30,753 nucleotides of DNA from a virus. Both the position numbers and the translations under genes were made by a program. Of the stretch, positions 24,350 through 30,753 are shown piece after piece. The stretch is taken from the IMG/VR virus record IMGVR_UViG_3300047550_000942, positions 1-30,753 of that record. The stretch is one strand, 5' to 3'. Each line of letters opens with the position of its first letter. The stretch's first letter is position 1. The notes beneath the pieces are model-generated. The model worked only from the letters and a program-made list of their open reading frames with translations, was not told the DNA's origin and did no database searches.

Positions 24350-24903
24350 TGGCAGATGCAGGAATTAAAAGAACTATAATAAAATCATCAGAACTTCCAC
24401 CAACACTTGGTAATAATGATATTTTAAAATACACATTTAGATATAGAATTTTATCAGAAGACAAAAATAGATTCTCACATTGGTCACCAATATCAGAAAT
24501 GGAAATAAAAAATACTTTTGAAGAAACTGGATTTGATGCATTGGATCCAGAAGGCACAAGTATATCTCATCATGTAAGTATTGACAACAATGCACATGTT
24601 GCCTCCATTTCTTGGACAATGCCAGCATTATTAATTGTTAATCCTACAGATGCTGAAAAAATATTACAGGCACAACAGGCTGCTATAAAAGAATTTGATA
24701 TATATGTTCAATGGATCACAGATGGTGTTTCAAGTAGTTGGGTTTGGGTCGGCACATCAAATGGAACTAACTACTCCCTGTCTTTCCCGCATGGAGAAGT
24801 AAACTCTCCAGACCATATTAAGTTTAGAGTACAAAAAGTAACCATAATAAAACAACCATTTGATGCTGCAACATATTTAATAACTGCTGAGACCAACCTG
24901 TAG
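24349..24903 (+). CDS. Minor tail protein, fibronectin III-like pattern
   Basis: This 184-residue protein has an FnIII-like strand pattern: YTFRYRILSEDKNRFSHWSP, then ASISWTMPA, EFDIYVQW and SWVWVGTSNGTNYSLSF. Such modules occur in tail-tip and fibre proteins as rigid spacers or binding units. It starts in a one-base overlap with the previous stop and ends in a TAG directly abutting a TGA-TATAAT element. It probably ends the structural tail transcript. Function is inferred from context. Confidence 0.6.
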   Translation: MADAGIKRTIIKSSELPPTLGNNDILKYTFRYRILSEDKNRFSHWSPISEMEIKNTFEETGFDALDPEGTSISHHVSIDNNAHVASISWTMPALLIVNPTDAEKILQAQQAAIKEFDIYVQWITDGVSSSWVWVGTSNGTNYSLSFPHGEVNSPDHIKFRVQKVTIIKQPFDAATYLITAETNL

Positions 24904-24912
24904 TGATATAAT
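24904..24912 (+). promoter_or_regulatory. Extended -10 promoter candidate for the lectin-to-primase run
   Basis: TGA followed by TATAAT (24907-24912) starts at the base after the TAG stop of the upstream gene. AGAGGAG at 24917-24923 precedes ATG 24928. Downstream genes to 28725 overlap or lie within a few bases, so this element could drive all of them. No -35 is evident. Confidence 0.5.
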
Positions 24913-24927
24913 AATAAGAGGAGAAAT

Positions 24928-25371
24928 ATGTCAAAAATACCATTGCCAGAAAGAGGCCAGCCACTAGATGTAACTTATATTTATCAGTTGGCAGAGGCAA
25001 TAAATGATGTTGCTACCGAAGTGTCTTCAAGCACGTCAAACTATGCCACAGTAGACACCATTGGTTCTGATAAGGCAAATGTTAAAACTTCCGATTTGCG
25101 TGTTGTTGCTGGTCGTGTTGAAATTTTTAACAACACAACTGTAACACCAACAACAGAAAAAGACTTTTCATATAATTTTACAACAAACTTTAAATATGCT
25201 CCAATCGTTACTGCTACTCCAGTAAATGTTGGTAACACCCCTGCTGGAAAAAATGTTTCAGTTATATTAAAAAATATTACAACTTCTCGTGTAGAAGGAA
25301 GCGTTAAATTCGGAGCATCTGGAGACTTATCAGTTTGGGTAAACCTTATTATAGTTGGTATTCCGAATTAA
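24928..25371 (+). CDS. Small fibre-like protein with H-type-lectin-like C-terminus
   Basis: This 147-residue protein has a short helical N-terminus (DVTYIYQLAEAINDVATEV) that could trimerise or attach, then a beta-rich domain from about residue 55. Strand patterns such as YNFTTNFKYAPIVTATPVNV and a final VWVNLIIVGIPN recall H-type lectin-like domains at fibre tips, where F-x-x-x-F-x-x-x-P-x-V is typical. A receptor-binding role is plausible. It begins a new transcript (promoter-like element and ribosome site) and its stop overlaps the next start by one base. This links a likely virion protein to a run of regulatory and replication genes. Confidence 0.65.
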   Translation: MSKIPLPERGQPLDVTYIYQLAEAINDVATEVSSSTSNYATVDTIGSDKANVKTSDLRVVAGRVEIFNNTTVTPTTEKDFSYNFTTNFKYAPIVTATPVNVGNTPAGKNVSVILKNITTSRVEGSVKFGASGDLSVWVNLIIVGIPN

Positions 25372-25562
25372 TGATTAAATGTTCAAAGTGTAAAACCAGA
25401 ATGTTTGTTGACAGGCAATATTCTAAAATAGATCACCTAGAGGTTTTTTGTTTAAATTGTGGAAACAGAAAATTTTATAATCCACCATCAGCATCAAGAG
25501 AGGGATCATGGCTACTGCAAAAGGAAACATTGAGGGCCAAGAGTACAATAAGTCCTCTGTAA
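25371..25562 (+). CDS. Small zinc-ribbon protein
   Basis: This 63-residue protein starts at ATG 25371, overlapping the previous stop by one base. An in-frame ATG at 25335 would lie deep in the upstream gene and has no support. Four cysteines form a C4-x2-C7 and C27-x2-C30 pair (MIKCSKCKTRMF, then FCLNCGNRKFYN), a classic zinc ribbon that binds one zinc ion. The C-terminal third overlaps the next gene in another frame. Such small ribbons in phages can act as DNA- or protein-binding adaptors or as RNA-polymerase-associated factors. Which applies here is unknown. Confidence 0.75.
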   Translation: MIKCSKCKTRMFVDRQYSKIDHLEVFCLNCGNRKFYNPPSASREGSWLLQKETLRAKSTISPL

Positions 25563-26053
25563 TAAAAGGCAGCAATGCTGTTTGGTTTTTAAACAATGAT
25601 TTAGTTAGAGTTCATCACTATAATAGATCTGATGGAACAGTAGCGCTTTACAATATTATCAAAAATAAAATAGAGTTATGTTTTATTTTAGATTTTAAAA
25701 AAAATAGAGAACGAGCATATACAATAGCAGAAACTGCACGTCTTGTCAATAGGCATAGAAAATATATGCCAAGTTTAATAAAACGAGGAGTAATTCCACC
25801 ACCTATTGGAAATTCTGAGGGCGGTAAAAGAGGGTATCAAATTAGAGCATATTATTCTGAGTCGCAAGTAAAAGACATTCGTGATATACTGGCAAGTATA
25901 CATATTGGTCAACCCAGAAAGGATGGTTTGGTGACAAATAATATGACACCAACAAAACAAGAGTTGACAAGAAAAATGGGTGATGGTATACTAACATATA
26001 CGAAAACTGAAGATGGAAGATTTATTCCAGTATGGAATGAGTCAATACGATAA
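25508..26053 (+). CDS. DNA-binding protein with MerR/excisionase-like helix-turn-helix
   Basis: This 181-residue protein starts at ATG 25508 with AGAGGGA just upstream, inside the zinc-ribbon gene (55-base overlap). A central segment (RAYTIAETARLVNRHRKYMP followed by SLIKRGVIPPP) matches a MerR/excisionase-type winged helix-turn-helix. In these, A-E-x-A-x-x-x-x-x-x-x-x-x-x-x-x-I-x-x-G-x-I-P-x-P reads the DNA. A later YSESQVKDIRDILASI helix is typical of the same fold. The N-terminal about 75 residues form an extra beta-rich domain. It sits between structural genes and replication genes, so it may control that switch. No integrase is seen, so a pure excisionase role is less likely. No cysteine-rich metal sensor tail is present. 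Confidence 0.72.
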   Translation: MATAKGNIEGQEYNKSSVIKGSNAVWFLNNDLVRVHHYNRSDGTVALYNIIKNKIELCFILDFKKNRERAYTIAETARLVNRHRKYMPSLIKRGVIPPPIGNSEGGKRGYQIRAYYSESQVKDIRDILASIHIGQPRKDGLVTNNMTPTKQELTRKMGDGILTYTKTEDGRFIPVWNESIR

Positions 26054-26069
26054 TCCCTTGGGAGGGGTA

Positions 26070-26276
26070 ATGAATAACGAAGAAACAAAAGTAACTGTTA
26101 CATTAGGATATACATTAAATCTGGGTAATTTCCAGTCACTAAGATTAGATCTTGGTGTTACAGATGGTCGCCGTGAAGGTGAAAATATCAACGATGCTTT
26201 TGAACGTGTTTATAAATTTGTTGAAGACAAATTGACAGAAAAAATTAACGAAGCAAAAGTAGAAATCTCAGAATAG
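26070..26276 (+). CDS. Small protein of unknown function before the replication genes
   Basis: This 68-residue protein starts at ATG 26070, fixed by GGGAGGGG at 26060-26067. An upstream in-frame ATG at 26013 overlaps the HTH gene and lacks a site. It contains VTVTLGYTLNLGNFQSLRLD, then a charged helix (NDAFERVYKFVEDKLTEKIN). The beta-then-alpha pattern looks like a compact folded domain, and the family is not recognised. Its stop overlaps the next gene by one base. Its place suggests an accessory factor in replication or recombination. Confidence 0.7.
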   Translation: MNNEETKVTVTLGYTLNLGNFQSLRLDLGVTDGRREGENINDAFERVYKFVEDKLTEKINEAKVEISE

Positions 26277-26584
26277 TGGCAGAACGCAAAGACCGAATGG
26301 CTTTGCTAAGTAGATATAGTAAGTTACATACTATAAGGTACGAACAAAAGCCATCTCTAAATTTAAATGTAGAGCAGTGGTCTTCTGATGCCCTTATAGA
26401 ATCTTATGGAATAGGAAAATGTTATGATTTACTCGATTATTATTTTAGTATCGCTAGTTCTCCTTCTTGGAATTACTTTGCGTACAATGCGGAGAAAATA
26501 CTTCAAGCAAGATTAGATAAAGAACGAGATGATTTAGAAAGAGCAGAGCGTAGAAAAATGGCAAAGGAGTGGTTAAGTGAATAA
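26276..26584 (+). CDS. Small helical protein upstream of the helicase, possible replication accessory
   Basis: This 102-residue protein begins at GTG 26276 in a one-base overlap with the previous stop and overlaps the helicase gene by eight bases. The sequence is helical, with aromatic-rich YDLLDYYFSIASSPSWNYFA and a highly charged C-terminal helix (LDKERDDLERAERRKMAKEW). No family is recognised. Small helical genes directly upstream of phage DnaB-type helicases sometimes encode helicase loaders. This one lacks an ATPase motif, so an adaptor-type loader is possible but unproven. Confidence 0.65.
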   Translation: MAERKDRMALLSRYSKLHTIRYEQKPSLNLNVEQWSSDALIESYGIGKCYDLLDYYFSIASSPSWNYFAYNAEKILQARLDKERDDLERAERRKMAKEWLSE

Positions 26585-27806
26585 TACAGAATCCAAACTA
26601 ATATCTGCTTTGCTTAAAGATAAACAAATGCATGTTTTGTTACAGGCTAATGTTGAAAATTTATTAAGAACTCATACAGACCTGTGGATATTTATTAGAA
26701 AATATTATGAAGCAAATAATGCGGTTCCTCCAGAATCTTTAGTTGTTGAAAAATTCAGAGATTTTCAGCCATTAGCAGACACTGGTGCAACTAAATATCA
26801 TTTAGAAGAATTGCAAGCAGAATATTTAAATGATAGTTTAAAGGATATTCTTAGGTCTGCTGCCACAGATGTGCAGAGTGGTAATGGAGATATTGCATTA
26901 ACAGAACTAATTAATAAAACATCAGAATTAAAAAAGAATGTTGCAGCAATAAAAGATATAGATGCAACCGACCTAGACTCTGCTATTGCCTATTTTACCC
27001 AAGTTCAAAAGATGAAAGAGTTGGGTGCAGTAGGTATTAAGACGGGCTTGCCAGGATTTGACAATTACCTCCCATCTGGGATTATGCCAGGACAACTTGG
27101 TGTTTTCCTTGCATATCCAGGAATTGGTAAATCTTGGCTTGCTCTTTATTTTGCAGTGCAAGCATGGAGACAAGGAAAGTCTCCTCTTATTATAAGTCTT
27201 GAAATGTCTGAGGTTGAAGTTAGAAATCGTGTATTTACTATTATGGGACAAGGGGTATGGTCTCATAGAAAAATAAGCAATGGCGAAATTGAAATGGACA
27301 TGCTTAAATCTTGGCACGGAAATCATTTGGTCGGCAAGCCAGAGTTTCATATTATTTCAAACGATAGTGGCGGTGAGGTTACTCCATCTGTTGTTCGTGG
27401 AAAAATTGATCAATACCGTCCAGACTTTGTAATTGTAGATTATTTACAATTGATGTCTCCAAATCAAAAGTCAGATAATGAAACTGTTCGTATGAAAAAT
27501 TTATCTCGTGAGTTAAAACTCATGGCAATTAGTGAAGAAGTTCCAATTATTGCCATTTCTTCTGCTACGCCAGATGATGTTACTAATTTAAATACTGTTC
27601 CAACACTTGGTCAAACGGCATGGTCAAGACAAATTGCATACGATGCAGACTGGGTTCTCGCACTTGGTCGTGCAGCAAATAGTGATATTATTGAATGTGC
27701 ATTTAGAAAAAACAGAAATGGTTTTATGGGGGAGTTTTTAGTTCAAGCAGATTTTGATAAAGGATACTATAGATATAAAGATTTTGAGGATTTAAATGAC
27801 AAATAA
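26577..27806 (+). CDS. Replicative DNA helicase (DnaB-like)
   Basis: This 409-residue protein has an N-terminal helical domain, a linker (to about residue 155) and a RecA-type ATPase domain. The P-loop reads AYPGIGKSW (179-187, Lys185, Ser186), with Ala where the first Gly of a canonical Walker A is found. Walker B is FVIVDYLQL with Asp288, followed by the sensor-like VPIIAISSATPDDV and a basic FRKNRNG near the end. It would unwind the fork ahead of the polymerase, coupled to the primase encoded next. GTG 26577 is chosen because AAAGGAG (26562-26568) lies at good spacing inside the previous gene. It is shorter than cellular DnaB (about 470 residues), as common in phages. Overlaps the primase gene by 11 bases. 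Confidence 0.93.
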   Translation: MNNTESKLISALLKDKQMHVLLQANVENLLRTHTDLWIFIRKYYEANNAVPPESLVVEKFRDFQPLADTGATKYHLEELQAEYLNDSLKDILRSAATDVQSGNGDIALTELINKTSELKKNVAAIKDIDATDLDSAIAYFTQVQKMKELGAVGIKTGLPGFDNYLPSGIMPGQLGVFLAYPGIGKSWLALYFAVQAWRQGKSPLIISLEMSEVEVRNRVFTIMGQGVWSHRKISNGEIEMDMLKSWHGNHLVGKPEFHIISNDSGGEVTPSVVRGKIDQYRPDFVIVDYLQLMSPNQKSDNETVRMKNLSRELKLMAISEEVPIIAISSATPDDVTNLNTVPTLGQTAWSRQIAYDADWVLALGRAANSDIIECAFRKNRNGFMGEFLVQADFDKGYYRYKDFEDLNDK

Positions 27807-28725
27807 AAATAATTCATATAGCGATGACCAGGTAAGACGTGTATTAAGTGGTTGTGGTATTGATATAGAGTCTGAGATGGACAATGACTTTATGATATTT
27901 TGTCCATATCATAATAATTTTAGAACTCCAGCAGGTGAGGTATCTAAGAGCACTGGAATGTTTTTTTGTTTTTCATGTCAAGAAACAAAAGATCTAGTTG
28001 AATTAGTTATGCATATTAGCAATAGAACATATTTTGAGGCCATTAGATTTATTACCAGTAAAGGTAAGGATACAGATATTGAACAGTTTGTAAGTCGTGC
28101 ACTTGTTCAGATTCCAGAGTACATAGCATTTGATGAATTAATTATTAAAAGATTAAATAATCAAGCATTAACCTCTCCAAGAGCAATATCATATTATGAG
28201 GGACGAAGGATTACAAAAGAGTCAGTAGTTAAATTTGGATTGGGGTATTCAGAAAAACAAGACATGGTAACCATACCAGTACATTCACCAGATGGTATGG
28301 CAGTTGGATTTGTTGGTCGATCAATTGAAGGTAAAGATTTTAAAAATACTCCAAAACTTCCAAAGGCAAAAGTATTATTTAATCTGCATAGAATAAAAAC
28401 ATCAGATAGGGTTTATGTGGTAGAATCGTCTTTTGATGCTATTAGGCTTGATCAAGTAGGGCTTTCAGCCGTTGCAACTCTTGGCGCTAATGTATCAAAT
28501 ACTCAAATAGATTTGCTTCAAAAATATTTCAATAATATTATTGTTATTGCAGATAATGATGAAGCAGGCGGTAACATGAAAGATAGAATAGTTGAAAAAC
28601 TAAAATCTCGTGTTTCTGTAATACAACTTAATAAAGAATATAAAGACATAGGTGATATGGATGATGTTGCAATAAAAAATCTGGAATACAGGTTTGACAA
28701 AACTATATCATCTATGCTACAATAA
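27796..28725 (+). CDS. DnaG-like DNA primase (zinc finger and TOPRIM)
   Basis: This 309-residue protein carries a CHC2-type zinc finger (Cys36-x2-His39 and Cys58-x2-Cys61) followed by a TOPRIM core. The candidate catalytic Glu210 is in VYVVESSFDAI, and the Asp253-Asn254-Asp255 pair in IADNDEAGG is the metal-binding DxD. It would synthesise RNA primers for the lagging strand. It is about half the size of cellular DnaG and ends shortly after the TOPRIM domain, so the helicase-binding C-terminal domain is missing. Contact with the helicase may instead be direct or use one of the small neighbouring proteins. It overlaps the helicase gene and its end carries the promoter for the next gene. Confidence 0.9.
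   Translation: MTNKNNSYSDDQVRRVLSGCGIDIESEMDNDFMIFCPYHNNFRTPAGEVSKSTGMFFCFSCQETKDLVELVMHISNRTYFEAIRFITSKGKDTDIEQFVSRALVQIPEYIAFDELIIKRLNNQALTSPRAISYYEGRRITKESVVKFGLGYSEKQDMVTIPVHSPDGMAVGFVGRSIEGKDFKNTPKLPKAKVLFNLHRIKTSDRVYVVESSFDAIRLDQVGLSAVATLGANVSNTQIDLLQKYFNNIIVIADNDEAGGNMKDRIVEKLKSRVSVIQLNKEYKDIGDMDDVAIKNLEYRFDKTISSMLQ
28694..28723 (+). promoter_or_regulatory. Consensus -35/-10 promoter for the SSB gene
   Basis: TTGACA (28694-28699) and TACAAT (28718-28723) are separated by 18 bases. The -10 is also preceded by TGC (extended -10). It is the only site in the window with both a perfect -35 and a near-perfect extended -10. It lies within the last codons of the primase gene. AAAGGAG (28736-28742) and ATG 28749 follow. 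Confidence 0.82.
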
Positions 28726-28748
28726 ATAAAAACACAAAGGAGAAAAAT

Positions 28749-29399
28749 ATGAGCGTTATTAAGGGACTCAAAAACATAAATGCCCTGCTCGACAAACCAA
28801 AATCAGATACACCAAAAGTTCGTTGGCTAAAATTAGCAGACGGACAATCAGTAAAAATCCGTTTCATTGAAGAGTTAGACGAAGACTCTGCAAGTTATAA
28901 TGCAGATCGTGGTCTAGCCCTTGTTGTAAAAGAACACACCAATCCTAAAGACTACAAGCGCAAGGCTGTAGACACAATGGATTCAGAGGGCCGAGACTGG
29001 GCCGAAGAAATGCATCGCAAAGATCCAAAGGCTGGTTGGAGAGCACGTCTTAGATTTTATTGCAATGTAATTGTAGATGATGGAATTGAGCCACCATATG
29101 TTGCAATTTGGTCTATGGGTGTAAGCAAGCAATCATCATTTAATACGATTCGTGAGTATGCACTAGAAACAGGTAGCATCTCAAACTTAACATGGAAGTT
29201 AAAGCGTAATGGGCAGGGTACTGAGACTAGTTATACACTAATTCCATCTGCACCAGATAAAGAACCATTCAATTGGGAAGGTATTTCACCATATCCATTA
29301 GAGATGGCACTACGTCGCATTCCATATGCAGAGCAAGAAGCATTCTATCTTGGCTTCGATTCACCATCAGTAACAGCATCAACGAATACTGATTGGTAG
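28749..29399 (+). CDS. Single-stranded DNA-binding protein (phage type)
   Basis: This 216-residue protein matches phage-type ssDNA-binding proteins by layout. It has a short N-terminal helix, then WLKLADGQSVKIRFIEELDE (OB-fold strand pair), a VVKEHTNPKDYKRKAVDTMD stretch, DPKAGWRARLRFYCNVIVDD and a late LTWKLKRNGQGTETSYTLIP. The extreme C-terminus ends TNTDW, an acidic/aromatic tip like those used by SSBs to recruit partners. It would coat ssDNA at the fork. It is transcribed from a strong promoter and uses CGT/CGC for most arginines (2 of 13 are AGA), consistent with high copy number. It has only one Cys, so a zinc-binding form as in T4 gp32 is unlikely. The assignment is by pattern and by position between primase and polymerase. 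Confidence 0.75.
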   Translation: MSVIKGLKNINALLDKPKSDTPKVRWLKLADGQSVKIRFIEELDEDSASYNADRGLALVVKEHTNPKDYKRKAVDTMDSEGRDWAEEMHRKDPKAGWRARLRFYCNVIVDDGIEPPYVAIWSMGVSKQSSFNTIREYALETGSISNLTWKLKRNGQGTETSYTLIPSAPDKEPFNWEGISPYPLEMALRRIPYAEQEAFYLGFDSPSVTASTNTDW

Positions 29400-29400
29400 T

Positions 29401-30753
29401 ATGAATTACGTAGGACTACACGTACATACTCACTATTCATTAATGGATGGTGTTGGAACTCCAGAAGAGTATATTGATCGGGCAGTTGCAATAGGCATGC
29501 CAGCCTTAGCAATTACCGATCATGGTACATTATCTGGACACCGTGAGTTTTACAGAATTGCAAAACAAAAAGGTATAAAGCCCATTCTTGGCATAGAAGG
29601 ATATATGTGTGAGGATCGTTTTGACAGAAGAGAAAAAACAGAACGAAAGGGTCCTCTTGATAATGTATACAATCATATTATTCTTCTTGCCAAGAATAAG
29701 CAAGGTTTGGAAAATTTAAATAAAATAAATGAAATAGCCTGGACTGAAGGATATTTCAGAAAACCAAGGTTTGACTTTGAAACCTTAAAAAAATATAAAG
29801 AAGGAATTATTGTTACATCCGCATGTTTAAGTGGAATTGTTACTAAGGCAGTTGAATTAGAAGAATTTGCTGAAGCAAAAAAATATATTAAATGGTTTAA
29901 AGAAACATTTGGTGATGACTATTACATTGAAATAATGCCACATAATCCACAACAGGTTAATATGCATTTAATGGATTTAGCAGATGAGTTTAAAGTTAAA
30001 ATTATTGTTACTCCAGATTGTCACCATGTTGATAAATCACAAAAAGAAATTCAAGAGTTTATGCTTATTTTAAATACTCATGCAAAACTTCAAAGGGACG
30101 TATCTTATGAGAAATCAAAAAAATATAACCACATGATGCATAGGCTTGATTACTTGTATGGAAAAGATAGACAAATGAGTTTTAATAAATTTAATATTCA
30201 TCTTCTTGATGCGTATGAAATGTTAGATGAGATGCAAAAACAATCTTTTATGAGAACTGACATGTTTGATAGCACAATTGAAGTAATGGAAAAAATAGAA
30301 GATTATGAAATTGAAGAGGGATTAAATTTATTGCCAGTTCAATATAAAAACCCTGATAAGCAACTTGCAGAGTTGGCCTTTGCTGGATTAGAAGAAAAAA
30401 GACTCAATAGTAATTGGCTTGGCAACGATATATATGAACAAAGGCTTGATGAAGAATTACACATTATTCGTGAAAAGAAGTTTGCTCCATATTTTCTTGT
30501 AGTAAGTAATATGATTAGTTGGGCTAAAAAAGAAGGTATTATGGTGGGTCCAGGTCGTGGATCATCTGCTGGATCTTTGCTATGCTATCTTTTAGGAATT
30601 ACAGAAATAGATCCAATAGAACATGGACTTTTGTTCTTTCGTTTTATCAATCCAGAAAGAAACGATTTTCCAGATATTGATACAGATATTCAAGACTCAA
30701 GGCGTGACGAAGTAAAAGATTATTTGGTAAAACAATATAGACATGTTGCATCA
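29401..30753 (+). CDS. dnaE: DNA polymerase III alpha subunit (DnaE-like), 3' partial
   Basis: The frame is open from ATG 29401 to the end of the window, 451 residues with no stop. It begins with a PHP domain. All nine positions known to bind metal in bacterial PHP exonuclease domains can be matched: His7, His9, Asp16, His41, Glu66, His92, Cys142, Asp206, His208. From about residue 360 comes the polymerase palm with VGPGRGSSAGSLL (382-394) and PDIDTDI (424-430), in which Asp427 and Asp429 would be two of the three catalytic aspartates. The third, and the fingers and tau-binding parts, lie beyond the window. It starts two bases after the SSB stop. It is the C-family replicative polymerase, here encoded by a phage, and probably proofreads with its own PHP domain since no separate DnaQ-like exonuclease is seen here. 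Confidence 0.93.
   Translation, partial: MNYVGLHVHTHYSLMDGVGTPEEYIDRAVAIGMPALAITDHGTLSGHREFYRIAKQKGIKPILGIEGYMCEDRFDRREKTERKGPLDNVYNHIILLAKNKQGLENLNKINEIAWTEGYFRKPRFDFETLKKYKEGIIVTSACLSGIVTKAVELEEFAEAKKYIKWFKETFGDDYYIEIMPHNPQQVNMHLMDLADEFKVKIIVTPDCHHVDKSQKEIQEFMLILNTHAKLQRDVSYEKSKKYNHMMHRLDYLYGKDRQMSFNKFNIHLLDAYEMLDEMQKQSFMRTDMFDSTIEVMEKIEDYEIEEGLNLLPVQYKNPDKQLAELAFAGLEEKRLNSNWLGNDIYEQRLDEELHIIREKKFAPYFLVVSNMISWAKKEGIMVGPGRGSSAGSLLCYLLGITEIDPIEHGLLFFRFINPERNDFPDIDTDIQDSRRDEVKDYLVKQYRHVAS

Noticed and set aside
25335-25370. ATG 25335 as the zinc-ribbon start
   Set aside because: It would overlap the upstream fibre gene by 37 bases; ATG 25371 gives the one-base overlap style used throughout and begins right at the first cysteine pair.
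25508-26053. Excisionase/temperate-phage interpretation of the HTH protein
   Set aside because: No integrase, attachment site or repressor is visible, so the lifestyle cannot be judged and a general DNA-binding call is safer.
1-30753. tRNA genes, CRISPR arrays, insertion sequences or long DNA repeats
   Set aside because: No cloverleaf-like segment, spaced repeat series, transposase or terminal inverted repeats were seen; gaps between genes are all below 90 bases.

Overview
This window is a contiguous stretch of an AT-rich tailed-phage genome (Caudoviricetes, siphovirus-like) with every gene on the + strand and almost no intergenic space. By eye it sits in the mid-30s % G+C. The gene order of portal, protease/scaffold, capsid, connectors, major tail protein, tail-assembly chaperones, a very long tape measure and tail-tip genes is diagnostic. 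No holin, lysin, integrase, terminase, tRNA or CRISPR array is visible, so the genome continues on both sides. The host cannot be read from the sequence. Leaderless or near-leaderless starts, -35-independent extended -10 promoters and the protein style recall actinobacteriophages, so a phage of a low-GC actinobacterium is my best guess. This is inference.

Layout. 3-875 is the 3' part of a beta-rich, lectin-like structural gene. 894-8417 is the head and neck block: a small unknown, portal, XkdF-type protease fused to a scaffold with an in-frame internal scaffold start, HK97-fold major capsid protein, a small unknown and four connector/tail-completion candidates. 8502-24903 is the tail block: major tail protein, two paralogous tail-assembly chaperone genes (long and short, each with its own promoter), a 2451-residue tape measure, a distal-tail-like protein, a 1376-residue hub/tip protein with a lectin-like insert, and three more tip or baseplate-associated proteins. 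24928-28725 is a tightly overlapped run: a lectin-like fibre protein, a zinc ribbon, a MerR/excisionase-like DNA-binding protein, two small unknowns, a DnaB-like helicase and a DnaG-like primase. 28749 to the end holds a single-stranded-DNA-binding protein and the first 451 residues of a DnaE-type DNA polymerase III alpha subunit, running off the window.

How it works together. Portal, scaffold/protease and capsid build the procapsid. The connectors and tail terminator join it to a tail polymerised from the major tail protein on a tape measure covered by the two chaperones. The tip genes supply the hub and host-contact modules. Helicase, primase, SSB and the DnaE polymerase form a largely phage-encoded replisome. 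Transcription units appear to be separated by short extended -10 elements (TGn-TATAAT-like), in one place packed directly behind a clear intrinsic terminator.

The observations I would follow up first are: (1) the tail chaperone long and short forms encoded by two separate paralogous genes instead of one programmed frameshift; (2) a nested scaffold start with a perfect Shine-Dalgarno inside the protease gene; (3) a YRSGER peptide motif shared by the tape measure C-terminus and a tail-tip protein; (4) the recurring extended -10/leaderless start architecture; (5) a polymerase PHP domain with all nine metal ligands intact.
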